Positions 30,810-42,465 of a DNA stretch of 64,000 nucleotides are shown piece by piece. Position 1 is the first letter of the stretch; each line of letters begins with the position of its first letter. The stretch spans positions 11,723,874 to 11,787,873 of the forward strand of contig CM041198.1 of the NCBI GenBank assembly GCA_023078555.1, written 5' to 3'. The position numbers and the translations under genes are program-made. The notes below the pieces were generated by a model. That model was given only the letters and a program-made list of their open reading frames with translations, made no database searches and had not been told where the DNA came from. The stretch is from Ulva prolifera (taxonomy: Eukaryota; Chlorophyta; Ulvophyceae; Ulvales; Ulvaceae).

Positions 30810-33800
30810 ATGGATTCGCTGATGACTAACAGTATGGCTGGCACATCAACCGGCATTCCCGTGGAGGAGCTCTGCTTCAGAGATGTGGCAAAATTCGTAG
30901 CCATCATGAAGCAGCTGCGATTTGACCTTCAGAATCGTAGCGAAAAAGCGAAGAAGAGGTTTAGCGAGGCTGATGCCAAGGTCCAGGTCACACAGAAATT
31001 CCTACTCAATCTCAAACGGCCAGCTGACCTCTACCCGCTGTGCCGCCTCCTCTTCCCACAAGCACGTCCCCCTTCTCAGCCTCCTGGGCTAAACGGCGTG
31101 TTGCATCTGCGAGGAAACTGTGCTAGATGTCAACCCAAATGCCGCATTGCACCAGCCCGCCCACCTGATTTCACTCTCCAAATGCTCTTTCCTGGGGCAC
31201 CCACATCGCGTCAGCATCGCTTGCACCATGCAGTACGACTCCAGAAAGTATGGTCTGAAAGCTGCAGAGCTCGGCAGGAAGCTCGCGGTTGCTTTCCCAT
31301 CGGCTGCAAAGGACATACAAGCTCTCACAGATGCCAAGACAGACATCCCTGTCGTGGCTTCCGGCCTTGCAGAGGTCCGCCCCATCGCACCCCCTGATGC
31401 ATGACCAATGGCACCCTCGTCCGACAGCTGCAGGCTCATGTGCCCTGCAGACCCTCGAGGCTGAGGCCCGCAACCCGGCGTCAAAAGCACGGCGCATGAC
31501 CATCAAGGACGTGAACGACAGCTTGGACAGCCTGGCAGGCGTCAGGACGCAGCCGAGGACACCGGGCGCGACTCCGGGCAAGGCGGTGTCTCAGGTGGCG
31601 GCCTCCCTCGCCAACCTCATCACCCGCGCCTTCCCGGACGAGCTGCCGGCGCTGTTCACCATCATCCTGCAGGGCAAGCACGAGCGCAACATCTCGGCCG
31701 ACAATTTCCTGCGGGTGATGCACCAGGATGCGCTTGAAGTCTACAAGACGTGCGCTCCCCCCTCCCCCCCCCCTCTTCCGCAGGCCGGGTGGGAGGCACA
31801 AAAGGATAGCGCAGCGAAAGAGAGCCTTGTGTAGCTCTTTCCCACACGCGCAACACCTGATGTGCCTGCTCTCAGAGGCATTGCGGGAGCACATCGCGCT
31901 GCACTGTATTGCAACATGGAGGTGAGACACCAGGGTAGCAGTGCTAAGTCCATCACAGCGACTGCCTGAGCCGCCTTGCCTGCCGCACCCCGCACGCCGC
32001 GGGGCCCTGCCTCGGCCGCACGGGCTCGGTAATGGTGGCACCGCACACCCGTTTGGCTCCTGCCTCCATGCTGTACATGCAAGCAGCCAGGCGTCTGGGC
32101 AAGCCAAGTTGACAAGTCGGCGCGCCCATGCAGGTCGTACTCCATGGCAAAGGTGTGCGAGCGGTGCGCAGACCCCGCAGAGCGCATCACGCCTCAGCTC
32201 GTTGCCGGGCAGCCGTTCCACCCGCAGACGTGCGCGCGGCCGAGCACCACGGCGATGAAGACTGCCGCCGCCGCCGGCTTTGGCGCCTCCGCCGTTGCGG
32301 AGCACCTCATGGACCGCATCCAGCCCGGCCGCGACGCAGTCGTCGAGACCAAGTTTGACGGCTGGCGCCTCAGCGTGCACATCATCGACGGCGGCGGCGG
32401 CGAGAGGGTTGTCCGGCATGCCCCCTCCCCGCTCCAGTGCCCGCCTCGGCCTGGCCGCATGCTGTGCCGGTTGTGAAGCACATATGTTCCTTGTGTGCTG
32501 TGACCTGGTGTTGTGCCGTGACATGGCCGTTGCTTTTGTAGCCGGTCGGTTGGACCACACGTGCAAGCTCACCCGGCCTTGCTGCTGTGTGGCAGTGGGG
32601 AAGTGCTGTGGTGCCGGTTGTATGCTCTGTGCAACACATAGGGCCACGCCGTGCAGCAAGCGGGTGAGCTGGCGTACTTCGGCGGTCCCGCTGGCCGTGC
32701 GCACGAGGACCACCGTGTCTCCTCACGTTAAGAGCAGCCGTCCGTGCCACTCACCCGTGCAGGTGTGGCGCTCATGCGGGCCGAGGCGGTGCAGGTACTT
32801 CACACGCAACGACAGCGACCCCGAGGTGTCGTCCAAGTACAAGTGTGAGGTGCTCACGCCGGCGCTGCTCGCGCAGGTGAAGCCCCGCAGTGCCATCCTC
32901 GACGGCGAGATCGTCGCCTGGCACAAGCCCCTGCAGGCCTTCCTGCCCTTCAGCGTCCTGAAGCAGGTCATCTTCGCGGCCGCGCGGGACGCCCAGGCCG
33001 GGGAAGCGATCGTCCGCGTCGCCAGTGTCGGCGCAGCCGGCGACGCAGGTCGCCCCTCTCACCTTAGCACCCTGATGACCTGCCGGTGCCAGTGAACCTG
33101 TACTCTGCGTCCGTGTGTGACCACGCATGAACGAGCTACAATGGTATTTTCAGATTCTCGCTCACACCAGGGTGGACGTGACGTGCTGTGACAGTGCATG
33201 CTGCGCCACGGCCGCCCCAATGCGCACACCTCATCACCTGCAGCTGCGTGCAGTGCCGGAGTATGGGCAGCAGCAGGGCATGGGGCTGCTAGCGGAGGAT
33301 GTGGAGATCATGTACTGCGTGTTTGACCTGCTGCAGCACGACGGCCGCAGCGTCGCGCATGAGCCGCTGGAGGTGCGGCAGCAGCTGCTGCGGCAGGCGA
33401 TCGCGCCGTGCGTGGCCGGCGGCTGCGTCCTGCAGCGCGGCGCCACCGCCGTCATGGCGCGCGTCGTGCCGGTGCTGCCCGGCAGAGAGGCCCTCGTGCC
33501 TGGCTGCCCTGCCTCGCAGTTCTGGTCCGTGCAGATCCGGACCGCTGCGGAGCTGCTGGTGCGGGCGCCCATTCTGCCCCGGCAAGTGTGGTCCGCGACA
33601 CTGCTGCGGTTGCATCTACTGTCGTACCGCTTTTGACCGGCCACGTCTGACATGCATACTGGGGACGATGCACACTGGTTCTGGATTGCGATTCAAACTT
33701 CTTGACAGATGTGTGCACTCGTGTTCTGGCCGGAATATGACAGGGTTTCTGAGCACCGGTGTGATGAGGTGTGACTGCACACCTGCGCGCATGCCACCTG

Positions 33801-36171
33801 CAGGAGGCGCTTAAGCGGGTGGAGGAGATGGACTACGAGGGCATCGTGCTGAAACCGCTGTACGCGCCGTACGCGTTCGGGGCACCCAAGGAGGAGAAGA
33901 AGAGCCGCATGGCGTGGGTGAAGTGGAAGCGCGACTATGGGCAGTCGTGGGAGGCGGACTGCGTCATCGTTGGCGCGCGGTACGGCCGCGGTGGCCGCCA
34001 GGTCGGCCTCCGCTCCTACACCTGCGCGCTGCTCCTCAACAACGGCTCCTCTGCCTCCGGCCGAGTGCTTGTGACGTTCACGCGCGTCCACTCGGGGCTC
34101 ACGGTGCGCCTCCGGCCGCTCTGTGCTGGTATGCATGCACGCACGCAGATGGGTGTCGACTTGCAAAGCCATGCATGCGCCGCTGCTAGGGGGGAGTGGG
34201 AGTTGGCAGGGCTTGATCTGAGGGGCGGTGAAAGTGGCCAGCCACGCAGGACGAGGAGCGGCGGGAGGTGAACAGCCGGCTGCAGGGAAACCTGGTGGAC
34301 GCGGGCACGCGGCCCCGCGGCGGCGCCGGCGGCTCGATCCCTGAGTGGCTGCAGGTGGCGGCGGAGCAGGACTGGCCACACTACTGGGTCGCAGACTATA
34401 CGCGCAGCGTCGTGCTCGAGGTCAAGGGCGACGTCAGGTGCCGCCCCTGCCCGACCCGCGCCGCCCCGTGGTTTTGCCATAGGACCCACGTTTGCATGAG
34501 ACTTGCCTGGCTCAAGGCGCACGCCACCGCGACACATCTGGTGCCCTGGTTTGGCAGAGAGCGACGCCGTCCATGGCGGTGCCCGCGGGCTCAGCGCACA
34601 CTGTTGGGACCCCGGCGGCCTGGTGTGCAGGCTGCAGGAGAGCAGCACGTACGGCACCGGCTTCACGATGCGCTTTCCCCGCATTGAGAAGGTGCGCGAT
34701 GACAAGTCGTGGAACCAGGTCGACACGATGGCAACGCTGCGCGAGAAGGTGAAGGAGATGCAGGTGGAGTCGGCGCGGGGGCATGCCCAGAAGGCGCCCC
34801 GAAAGCCACGGCGCACTGTGGTCAAGGTGCTCCCCTCCATGCCCGTTCATGCGCGCATGCTGAGCTGCTGCATAGCAGGGCGTCAACTCTCCCATCAGCT
34901 CGCATGCCCCAGCTCGCTGGCCAGCATCCACAAAGCACCTGCGCTCCAAAGGCAGGAAGGCCTGTAACACCGCACGACAAGGGAGCTGGCACTGTTGCCG
35001 TGCATGAGTCACTGCAGTCAATGCCGCAGGAGCATTGGAACGTGTGTCTGCATGTCTGTAGTTACAAAGGACAGAGGCCGGGCAGCGAGCCGTTGCTAGG
35101 AATACACACGCAAATCCACTCACGCAATCATGGCACTAGGCCGGGCACGAGCACGTACCACAGCTCGGCCGGTGATGCCAGCCAAAGATTGAAGCCCCGC
35201 ACGGAGCACAAGAGCATTCCCCTTGCACAATGCCACACTCAACCGGCGCAGAGCATTCGTCACAAACAAAGCACGGTTCACCTTACCACACCGAGACGCA
35301 ACCTCCGCCAGCCGATTCAAGTGATTCATGGCAGGCCGCCCCAAGCGACCATGCGTCTCATGCGACAACGGCACGAAACTATACGCATCAGGGTCGTACA
35401 AACGATAAGCAGTGCGTTTCTGCACGTCCCGCGTCTCCGCAGCACCCCCGTCCTCGCGGGCCGCACGGCCGCAATAGGAACCAGCACAGGGGTTCACAAC
35501 CGACACATCTCCTATGCACAAAGGGTCGCCCGGCGGCATAAACATGATGTCCCCCAGTTTCTCCTGGGCCACTGCCCTGAACACCTCATCCAGCGCCGTT
35601 GCCTGCGCGGCATGCATGTCTGTAAGCATGATTACATAGCCGTATCCATTTGGACATTGACAACTCCGAAATCCGCGATCTGTGAGCTGACACCAAGAGC
35701 AGGCAGCCACATGGGCTGCCCCGCCTCTCCCGGAGCAGCGCGAGCGCCGGTGAGTGCCGCGGCCGCGTGCAGGTGTCCAAGGCATTTGGCATGGTCGCGT
35801 CCGATGCCCCGGCAGAGGTGCAAGCGCTGCAGGGCGCCCACATCGTTGTGCTGCCGCAGTCCTGCACCAACTCACAGGAGCAGAAGGATCTAGCAGACAT
35901 GATTGCACGCGCCGGCGCCAAGCCCAGCGGTGCCGTGAAGCCCGGGCGTGGCGACCGCGTGATCGTCGGCCGCGCGCCGCGCGCGCGCTACCGCGTGCCG
36001 CTGAACAACCACATCAAGCGTTTCAAGGCCGACGTGGACGTGCTGACATGCTCCTGGCTGGAGAGCTGCCTGCTGTGCAACAGCGACCGGCCGCCGCTGC
36101 CGCGGCACTTCATCCACATCAGCACAAACACCGCACTCGCGCTGGCCGCCGCGCCGGACCGAGATGAGTGC

Positions 36172-36202
<31 letters not shown>

Positions 36203-38539
36203 TCCACTTGCCTGCAGGCCCCGCTTTTCTTGTTGGAAGCTTTGGCGTCTATGGCAGAGCGGTGTCACCTTGTAGAGAGACTCTCACGGCAGGTACAGCG
36301 CACGCTGACACGTATTTGATGTACCCCATGCATGTCGGTGCTCGGGCAGGCCCAGAGCAGCTGCAGTGCGCCGACCTGCAGCTTGCGAGAGTAGGTGAGG
36401 CACACGCCATGTGGAGGGTGCAGCGTGATCCGCACATGTTGCGCAGGTACGGCACAGACATGCAGCTGGAGCCGTCGCTGGCGGACACGCGCGTGATGCT
36501 GCAGCAGCTGGTGCCGCTCATCGACGAGTGCGCCGTCAAGGCGCGGCTGCTCGCCGCGGGGCCACGCGGCATGACGCCGCAGCTTGAGCGCGAGGCGGCG
36601 GAGGAGCGGCGGCCGAGCACGGCCGAACTGCAGCGCTTTGCGCTCGACGTCCGCGAGTGCACCGCCCCAGCGGCCCAGCGCATCGCGGCGACAGCCGCGC
36701 TGCTCGGCCGCCGGCTGGTTCTACTGTGGCTTCCAATGGAGATAAGAGCGGAAACGCTGGCCGCTCAGGTGCGCTGCAGGCGGCCGGTTCCGTCCGCCGG
36801 CTGTCTGGATGTCTCAACTTGTGTCCGGAATAGCTGCTGCGGATCTGCCTGCGTTGCATGAGGTCGAAGACGGGCCATGGCCTCACCGGCTCCCGATGGC
36901 CACAGACTGGGGCACTGTTTGTGCAGCAGCTCAAAGGACCGGCGCCCGACGAGCTTCGGCGGCTGTGGGGTGCGTGGGTTGCGCAGCACAGCGGCAGAGT
37001 GATCGCCTCGACAGCCGAGGCACTGACGCCATCCAGCGCCGAGGGGGAGGGTGCCGCCGGGCAGGCAGGCGGGGCGCCGTACACATGCGAGACGTTTGAG
37101 CAGGCCACTGACGTCGTGCTGCTGCCTTTCGGCAGCTTCTGCGCCCTGGCTGCAGGGCTGCAGGCTGTGACGGACAAGCCGGCACCTCCCGAGGCCGGCG
37201 CTGCCGCTCTCGCAGGTGCTCCGCGCGCAAGACACCACCTGCATTCGCTATTGCATCGCCTCTGTGCACTTGCACTGCGGCACGTAGCCAGCCGCCCACA
37301 CTGCATCCTGCGATCAATGTTGCATTACTGCAGGTCGGCGATGTACGCCGGCCCTGTGTGTGCACCAGTGATGTGTCTCGAGCCTCTGCTGCATGACAAC
37401 ATGATTCCTACCGCACCGGCCACAAGCCTTGCCCACGCGAGCTCCAGGAGCTATTGTGCCTTGCAGGGCTGGTGTTCTGGACCCGGAATGAGCTCGTGGA
37501 GGCGCTGGGCGCCGTCGCGCCGGACTACAAGGCCTGCAAGGCGCTTGTGCGGCGCCTGGCCGGCGGCAGCGTTGCGCTGCACTCTGCCGCCGTGCTGCTG
37601 CCGGAGCTGTTTGCCGGGGGCGACCCGGGCCTCGCGCAGACGTGCCTTGACGTCCCGGAAGGCGACGGCGACTCCCGACACGCATGGGTCATGGGCCTGC
37701 CGTGGCAGGAGCAGGGCCACAAGGCCATGGTGGAGGAGATACGTCGGGGCAGCAGGGCGCAGAAGGCCTCTAGGAAGCGGAAAGGCCCCCGCAACGGCGA
37801 CGAGGGGACCCCAGCAAAAGTATCCCGCAGGACTCGGAAGGGGCAGGCTGGAGAGGAGGTGGGCGCCGTGCTAGTAGAGGAGGCAGCGCGCGGGGGTGCC
37901 GATGCAACGCCTGTGCAGCGCCTGCGTGCACGATCGAGAGCCCTCGCGGCCGAGCTGGCGGTCTCCGAGGACGACCTCCGAAAGGATGGGGCGACCATCA
38001 CACTGTCACCAGAACGGGATGCGGCGCAGGGCTCTCCTCAGCAGGCTGGGACAGATCTGCATGGGGACGTCCAACCCGCTGCCGGACCGAACCGCAGCGG
38101 GGCTGTGCTCGAGCCGGACCTGCCAGTCCGTACCATGGCACAGGCAGCATGCTACAACACGATGGCACGAGCGGTCAGTGGCAGCCCGTCGCTCGCAGGT
38201 GGCACGCAAGATGTGGGAAGCCCGCCTGTGTTGTCCGGACATGTAGCGGCTCCAGGCCACTGTCAAGCGAGTGGGTCAGGCCAGCCGCGGCGCGCCAGAC
38301 GTCGAGGGCTGATGGACCCTGCCTTTGCTGTTGATGTTTCTGGGTCAGCTGTAGCTTCTGCGCCAGCTGTAGCACCTGCAGGGAGCCCCGAGGCTCCAGT
38401 TGTGCCGAGTGTGGTGCACAGTGTTCCTGAGAGCAGAGCCACAAAGTATCCTGCATTGAAGGCCACACAGTCCCAGCCTCTGGAGAAACCGAGCTTGTTG
38501 GAGCGGCTTCGTGCTGGATTAGAATCTGATAGCGATTGA
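30810..38539 (+). CDS. LIG4: DNA ligase IV (non-homologous end joining)
   Basis: Thirteen exons join in phase: 30810-31061, 31234-31374, 31451-31749, 32134-32407, 32763-33048, 33254-33558, 33804-34103, 34250-34437, 34631-34826, 35773-36167, 36447-36768, 36906-37215 and 37467-38539, about 1446 residues. The N-terminal domain has DLYPLCRLLFPQ and MTIKDVNDSLDSLA. The adenylation domain shows ETKFDGWR (nucleotide-binding Lys about 304), YFTRN, AILDGEIVAW, YCVFDLLQHDG, EGIVLK and WVKWK. The OB fold ends with the ligase IV signature MRFPRIEKVRDDKSW. A BRCT domain (residues about 750-870, CSWLESCLL) and a more divergent possible second BRCT follow. The last exon adds a long disordered, Ala/Pro/Ser-rich tail absent from animal LIG4. 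Ligase IV with XRCC4 seals double-strand breaks in the nucleus. Intron 1 appears to use a GC donor. Exons 1, 4 and 12 have the least certain borders. Confidence 0.93.
31750..31774 (+). repeat. C-tract immediately after LIG4 exon 3 donor
   Basis: The intron opens GTGCGCT, then six C, one T and a further run of C before TCTTCC. It resembles the longer tract after the exon 10 donor. Confidence 0.8.
35036..35624 (-). mobile_element. 5'-truncated L1-type LINE in LIG4 intron 9
   Basis: A minus-strand frame encodes VFRAVAQEKLGDIMF, then AYRLYDPDAYSFVPLSHET, GRLGRPAMNHLNRLAEVAS and VTNALRRLSVALCKGNALV. This is the C-terminal conserved stretch of ORF2 in plant/algal L1-clade LINEs. The reverse transcriptase domain is missing, as in most truncated copies. 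The 3' end (GGCCTCTGTCCTTTGTAACTACAG on the minus strand, near 35070-35047) matches the LINE end at about 7650-7680. It lies in a 946-base intron and is antisense to the host gene. Confidence 0.75.
35625..35665 (-). mobile_element. SINE 3' fragment
   Basis: Forty bases match the body and tail-proximal part of the SINE at 7222-7501 (shared GGACATTGACAACTCCGAA on the plus strand). The piece sits directly against the 5' truncation point of the LINE. Confidence 0.55.
36173..36201. repeat. 29-base poly-C in LIG4 intron 10
   Basis: The run starts five bases after the GT of the exon 10 donor (GTGCG then C29). It is followed by CTTCCACTTGCCTGCAG, an acceptor-like string that is probably not used, since the in-phase acceptor is at 36446. 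Confidence 0.95.
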
Positions 38540-39114
38540 TGTGCACTGCGTAGGGCTTGTTGTGGTGCATACGCGATAGGAGCAGCTAAGATCAATGCAT
38601 GGACCATCGCCACCTCGCAGCTGGCGTTTCTCCCCAGTGAAGCAGATTTCATCACGTGCAACAGGGCTGAAGATGACAGCTTCACAAACGACCTGGAATC
38701 CCTAGAGTCTGCACTTGGCGTTGACAATGCTGGACGCCATCTCGGCAGGGCGTGTGCATAGTTCATTCGTATCGATACCGTTAGACCTGAAGCAAGTGCA
38801 CATGTACTTTCAATGCACAGCTAACCCATTCGAATATGCCTTCCTGAATTCACGTGGTGCTCGTATCAGTGACATCTGCAACTGCGTGGCACGGTGGGCT
38901 ACCCGCCCAACGCCTGTTCGTGGTCCTCAGCCTGAGTAGAAGACGAGCTGGACGTGATCAACACGATGCTGACTGACGCGAAAGACGTTGAAAGGTAGTT
39001 CGTCACTGCATTCCTGGCTGGTTCGGGGCCCAGGGACCGGTGAACTGCGTAGCTTCTCGCAAATTCAGTGACTGTGACAGTGCCAGCAGATGCGTGCGAC
39101 AGTTGGAAAGTCAC
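38540..39114. other. Spacer downstream of LIG4
   Basis: No domain was seen. Short plus-strand frames at 38715-38939 could be an unrecognised 5' exon of the next gene, but no splice chain was established. Confidence 0.35.
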
Positions 39115-41241
39115 ATGAACGATGCCATGACGATTGAATCACACCATGTGGTCGCTTCTCGCCAACGTCTGAGCCAGCTTTGGCTCAAGTCGAAGGGTCG
39201 CGACGACAGTGTCGCAGATCTGAATCCCCCACCAGCCTATCAAGAGCTGACAGAACTGGCACCTGAAGCACGCGACGTTCTGCGACATGCATTTCGAGCT
39301 TACTCATCTGAAGGAGAGCCTCTTCCACCCTGGCCAGAAATGGAAGTGTCACGGATGCGGTCCTGCCAACTGCCGACGTGGTCAAAGTAGGTGACATCAA
39401 TCTGGACCTGCAATTGAGGACACTGTAGGAACAACATTGACAGTTTTCATATATCCGTGGGTCCAGCCAGATGATGGCTTTGGGGAGTTATCCATGGGCT
39501 GGGTTGCCAGCACTACACACGGTGACTTGGAAGTTAAAAATGTGAAGATGGAGTAGCTAGGATCTGTGCTAGGATGACCAAATGCTTCAGAACACCAGCA
39601 CATCAATGTTGGTGATGCAGTGAGTGCAGGCCCGGCACTGCAGGGATGGTGACACATGCCAGCACTGCAGGGGTGATGACACGTGCCATGTTTGCTCTGC
39701 TGGCTCGGCAGGCGCACATGCTGAGCGGGCAAACATGCACGACAAAGACAGCAGATCATGCTTTCCTCCTTGTTTTTGATCCATCGAAGCAGACCGGCGG
39801 GATCGACTTTCAAGGCTTTTTCATTGCTCTACAGGCTCTCGAAGCTCACAGGATCGCTGCAGCGGGCCTTGGGGCTGACCCAGATGCATGTCTAAGCCGT
39901 CTAGTGCCGCTGGTTACCTCTAGCAGAGCAGGCAGCACACCTGGGTTGCTACAGGCGGTGAGAACAGAAGCTTATGCAGCGGCATGTTCAGGTCAATTCC
40001 GCCGTAGACTAATGGCACTGTTTCGGCACTATGCAGCACCTTCACCAGGCGGCCTGCAGCTCATGGACATGTGCGGTTCTTGCTGGGCCAACATACATCA
40101 CCAATGCTGATGCAGCTCCTGGCACCTGAAGATCTAGGTGATGCAGGCCAGCTTGCAAGGCACTGGCAAAGGCCTTCATGATGATTCCGCGGTTGATAAC
40201 AACGAAGCAGCTGCACGGGTGCTTCGATGCGGTCCAGAGGCTATATGATGGGGACACCCCAGTTGCCAACAAAAGAGCAGCTCTGCATCTGGATGAAAAC
40301 CTATTTGTTGACCTGATGGTGTTATCTGCAATCACTGCATTCGGATGGTCTCCTGGGTGCAAAGCAGAGCTGCCACTTACTTTGGATCATTATTCTGACA
40401 CGGCTAGGGAGATGTGGATGAGCATGTTTTTGGTATGCTGATGTGCTCTGTGCATCATCTGTTGATTTCTGTTCCGTCAACTTGTTTCGTAGAGGACCAG
40501 ACGATTCACTGCCCGCTCCTCGCCCTGCAGCAGAACACCAAGGATGACATTGCAAAAGGACAAGAGGCAGCGGCAGAGGTCCTGGTGGTCGCCCCTCAAC
40601 CAACACTTAGCAAGGTGCACGATCTCACCCAAGACAGCACAGTGTGAAGCGCGATTGCATGGAGAGGAGCCCAAAGCAGCATCTCACACTGATTGTAATG
40701 CAAGTTTCCTTTTGCAGAGATGGCAGCCCCCATGAATTGCATGTATGCACAATGGCATTTGCATGTGCAACTGATGAAGGGGCATGGCATCTGAGACGCT
40801 TTGTATTCTGGCAACACAGCATGCAGCCGGGCGAGGGGTACTCAAGACAGCATGAGCTGCAGCCAATGTTGAAAGCTTGCCTTGGGGAAGCCTATTGACG
40901 CAGGGTCACATGTGCAGAGGTTACCCTGGCACTTAAGAAGCTACACTCACGAATGGGTCGCAGCTGATTGCCCTCCGCATTTGACTCCGGCCGAACTACC
41001 GGGCCTCTGGCTGCCACCCAGCCAAAACCCGAAGCATGTGGCCGATGGCTTGGAGCTACCTGCCAAGCTTCAAACAAGAATGGTCAGCATGGTGATGAGC
41101 CGTTATGAATCAGAATTGACAGCACGCAATCACAAAGTCCTGGAGCAGCAAGCAATCAGGGAACACAGACGGCAGGTCCTGCATGACATGCGCCACCATC
41201 GCTGTGAACTCCAGGAACGATCTGGACAGGCAAAATTTTGA
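39115..41241 (+). CDS. Multi-exon protein with a p25-alpha/EF-hand-like region
   Basis: Exons were located but not all joined. The first (about 39115-39358) encodes LAPEARDVLRHAFRAYSSEGE and ends EMEVSRMR at a GTCCTG donor. The next good one (about 39660-40050) has HAFLLVFDPSKQTGGIDFQGFFIALQALEAHR. Together these resemble the two halves of a TPPP/p25-alpha or EF-hand-like domain, in which a TDxDxIF..F..AL pattern is typical. Further frames, FDAVQRLYDGDTPVANKRAALH (about 40200-40420), EDQTIHCPLLALQQNTKDDIAKG and a charged C-terminal frame SRYESELTARNHKVLEQQAIREHRRQ (40882-41241), look coding and lie on one strand. p25-alpha proteins in algae are often flagellar, which would be inference here. 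Some pieces could belong to a second gene. Confidence 0.4.
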
Positions 41242-42465
41242 TGGTGTGTGTCGCCACGAGTCGAAGAGGAACAAGCAGCTGTAGGCAGCTTGACCCTTCA
41301 GTGTTGCACAGAGGCTATCATCACATCGCCGCGTGTAAAGATTGTAAATCGCAATTCGTCACTGCTCTGGCGACCTCCTTCCTTTCCTCGCCCTCGACCA
41401 GATGCAGGACGTGATGCCGTAGCGCCCTGTGAATGCGCTCACGCTGCAGCTCTGCCGGTCCCACCTGCACCATCGATACCCGCGTGTTCAAAGCCAAACG
41501 TTCAATTGCTGTGTGTGGACACGAGACGGCTACGCCATGGTCAGGGGCGGGAGGTCGCGCGAAGAAAATGCCAGAAGTTCCCTGCATGCAGGTCGTGGCG
41601 CCATGCATGCTGTCCGCCTGTCTCCTCCCTCGCGCTCGACAAAATTAGGCAGGCACCGTGGTGCCAAATCTCTCACCTCCGGCATGCAGTCAGCTGCTTC
41701 TGGAAAAGTGTGGACCCGCACAGCGAATGCACAGAATCCTGCCCTTTGCTGACCATAGTCAAGTCTTTAATTTCCCTTGTGAATTGGAACGTGTTTTGCG
41801 TTCCATTCTCAATCTTCAAGTAGTGACAGATATCAAAGATTGCCTGAAGGCTAAGACATTCATCATGTTTGTGCCAAGCGTGGCAGTAGGCAAGGCAAAT
41901 GTCACGCGCGTGTCTCGTCGGCATGGGCGCCATTGTAAAGGTGCGGCAGTGCCCGCTCGAGGACAGCCAACTACAAGCGGGCGCCGAAAGTTTCAATAAT
42001 ATTATGAGCCAGTATTGAGTCGTTGGATGTGTTTAGGTACCGGCCATGGTGGTCGCAAAGTGTCAGCTCATGCCGAGGAGCCGCAAGATGACCTGCTTCG
42101 TTTGCAAGAGGAACTGCTGTCCCAGGCGCGATGCCGACCTAAACTGCGTACATCCTATGGCTTCTTTTCGAATGTTGACGCAGTGCACTATGGTATGTAT
42201 ATGTCCGTCTCGTGCGTCTGCCTACCCAGGGCTTCCTGGAGCACGTGCGCGCGACCTGCGAGGCAAAGACATGCCGAAGTTGCGATGCATTCACGGTCCA
42301 TGTAAATTCTTTCAAGGTGTATATCCTTGAATCAGCTCGTGTTATCTCTTCATGCACTGGCGCAGCTGCTGTCACACCGAATAGACGGCATTCATTGCAC
42401 AAACCGGCCGGTGTGTGTACGCTGCCGATCCAAACCACAAGCAAGAGCTGAACTCATCGATAGAC
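41242..42465. other. Region between p25-like gene and SSII; possible minus exons
   Basis: On the minus strand a 107-codon frame (41996-41673) includes ICLAYCHAWHKHDECLSLQ and ICHYLKIENGTQNTFQFTREIKDL, which looks folded rather than random. A second short segment before a GTGAGA donor lies near 41690. No family was recognised. On the plus strand 42047-42124 encodes EEPQDDLLRLQEELLSQ, a possible coiled-coil exon of the starch synthase. Confidence 0.3.

Noticed and set aside
42047-42124. First coiled-coil exon of starch synthase II ending LLRLQEELLSQ
   Set aside because: Attractive by composition, but joining it to 42675 needs a poor GC donor. The exon 42466-42555 fits with a GT donor, so it was preferred as candidate start.
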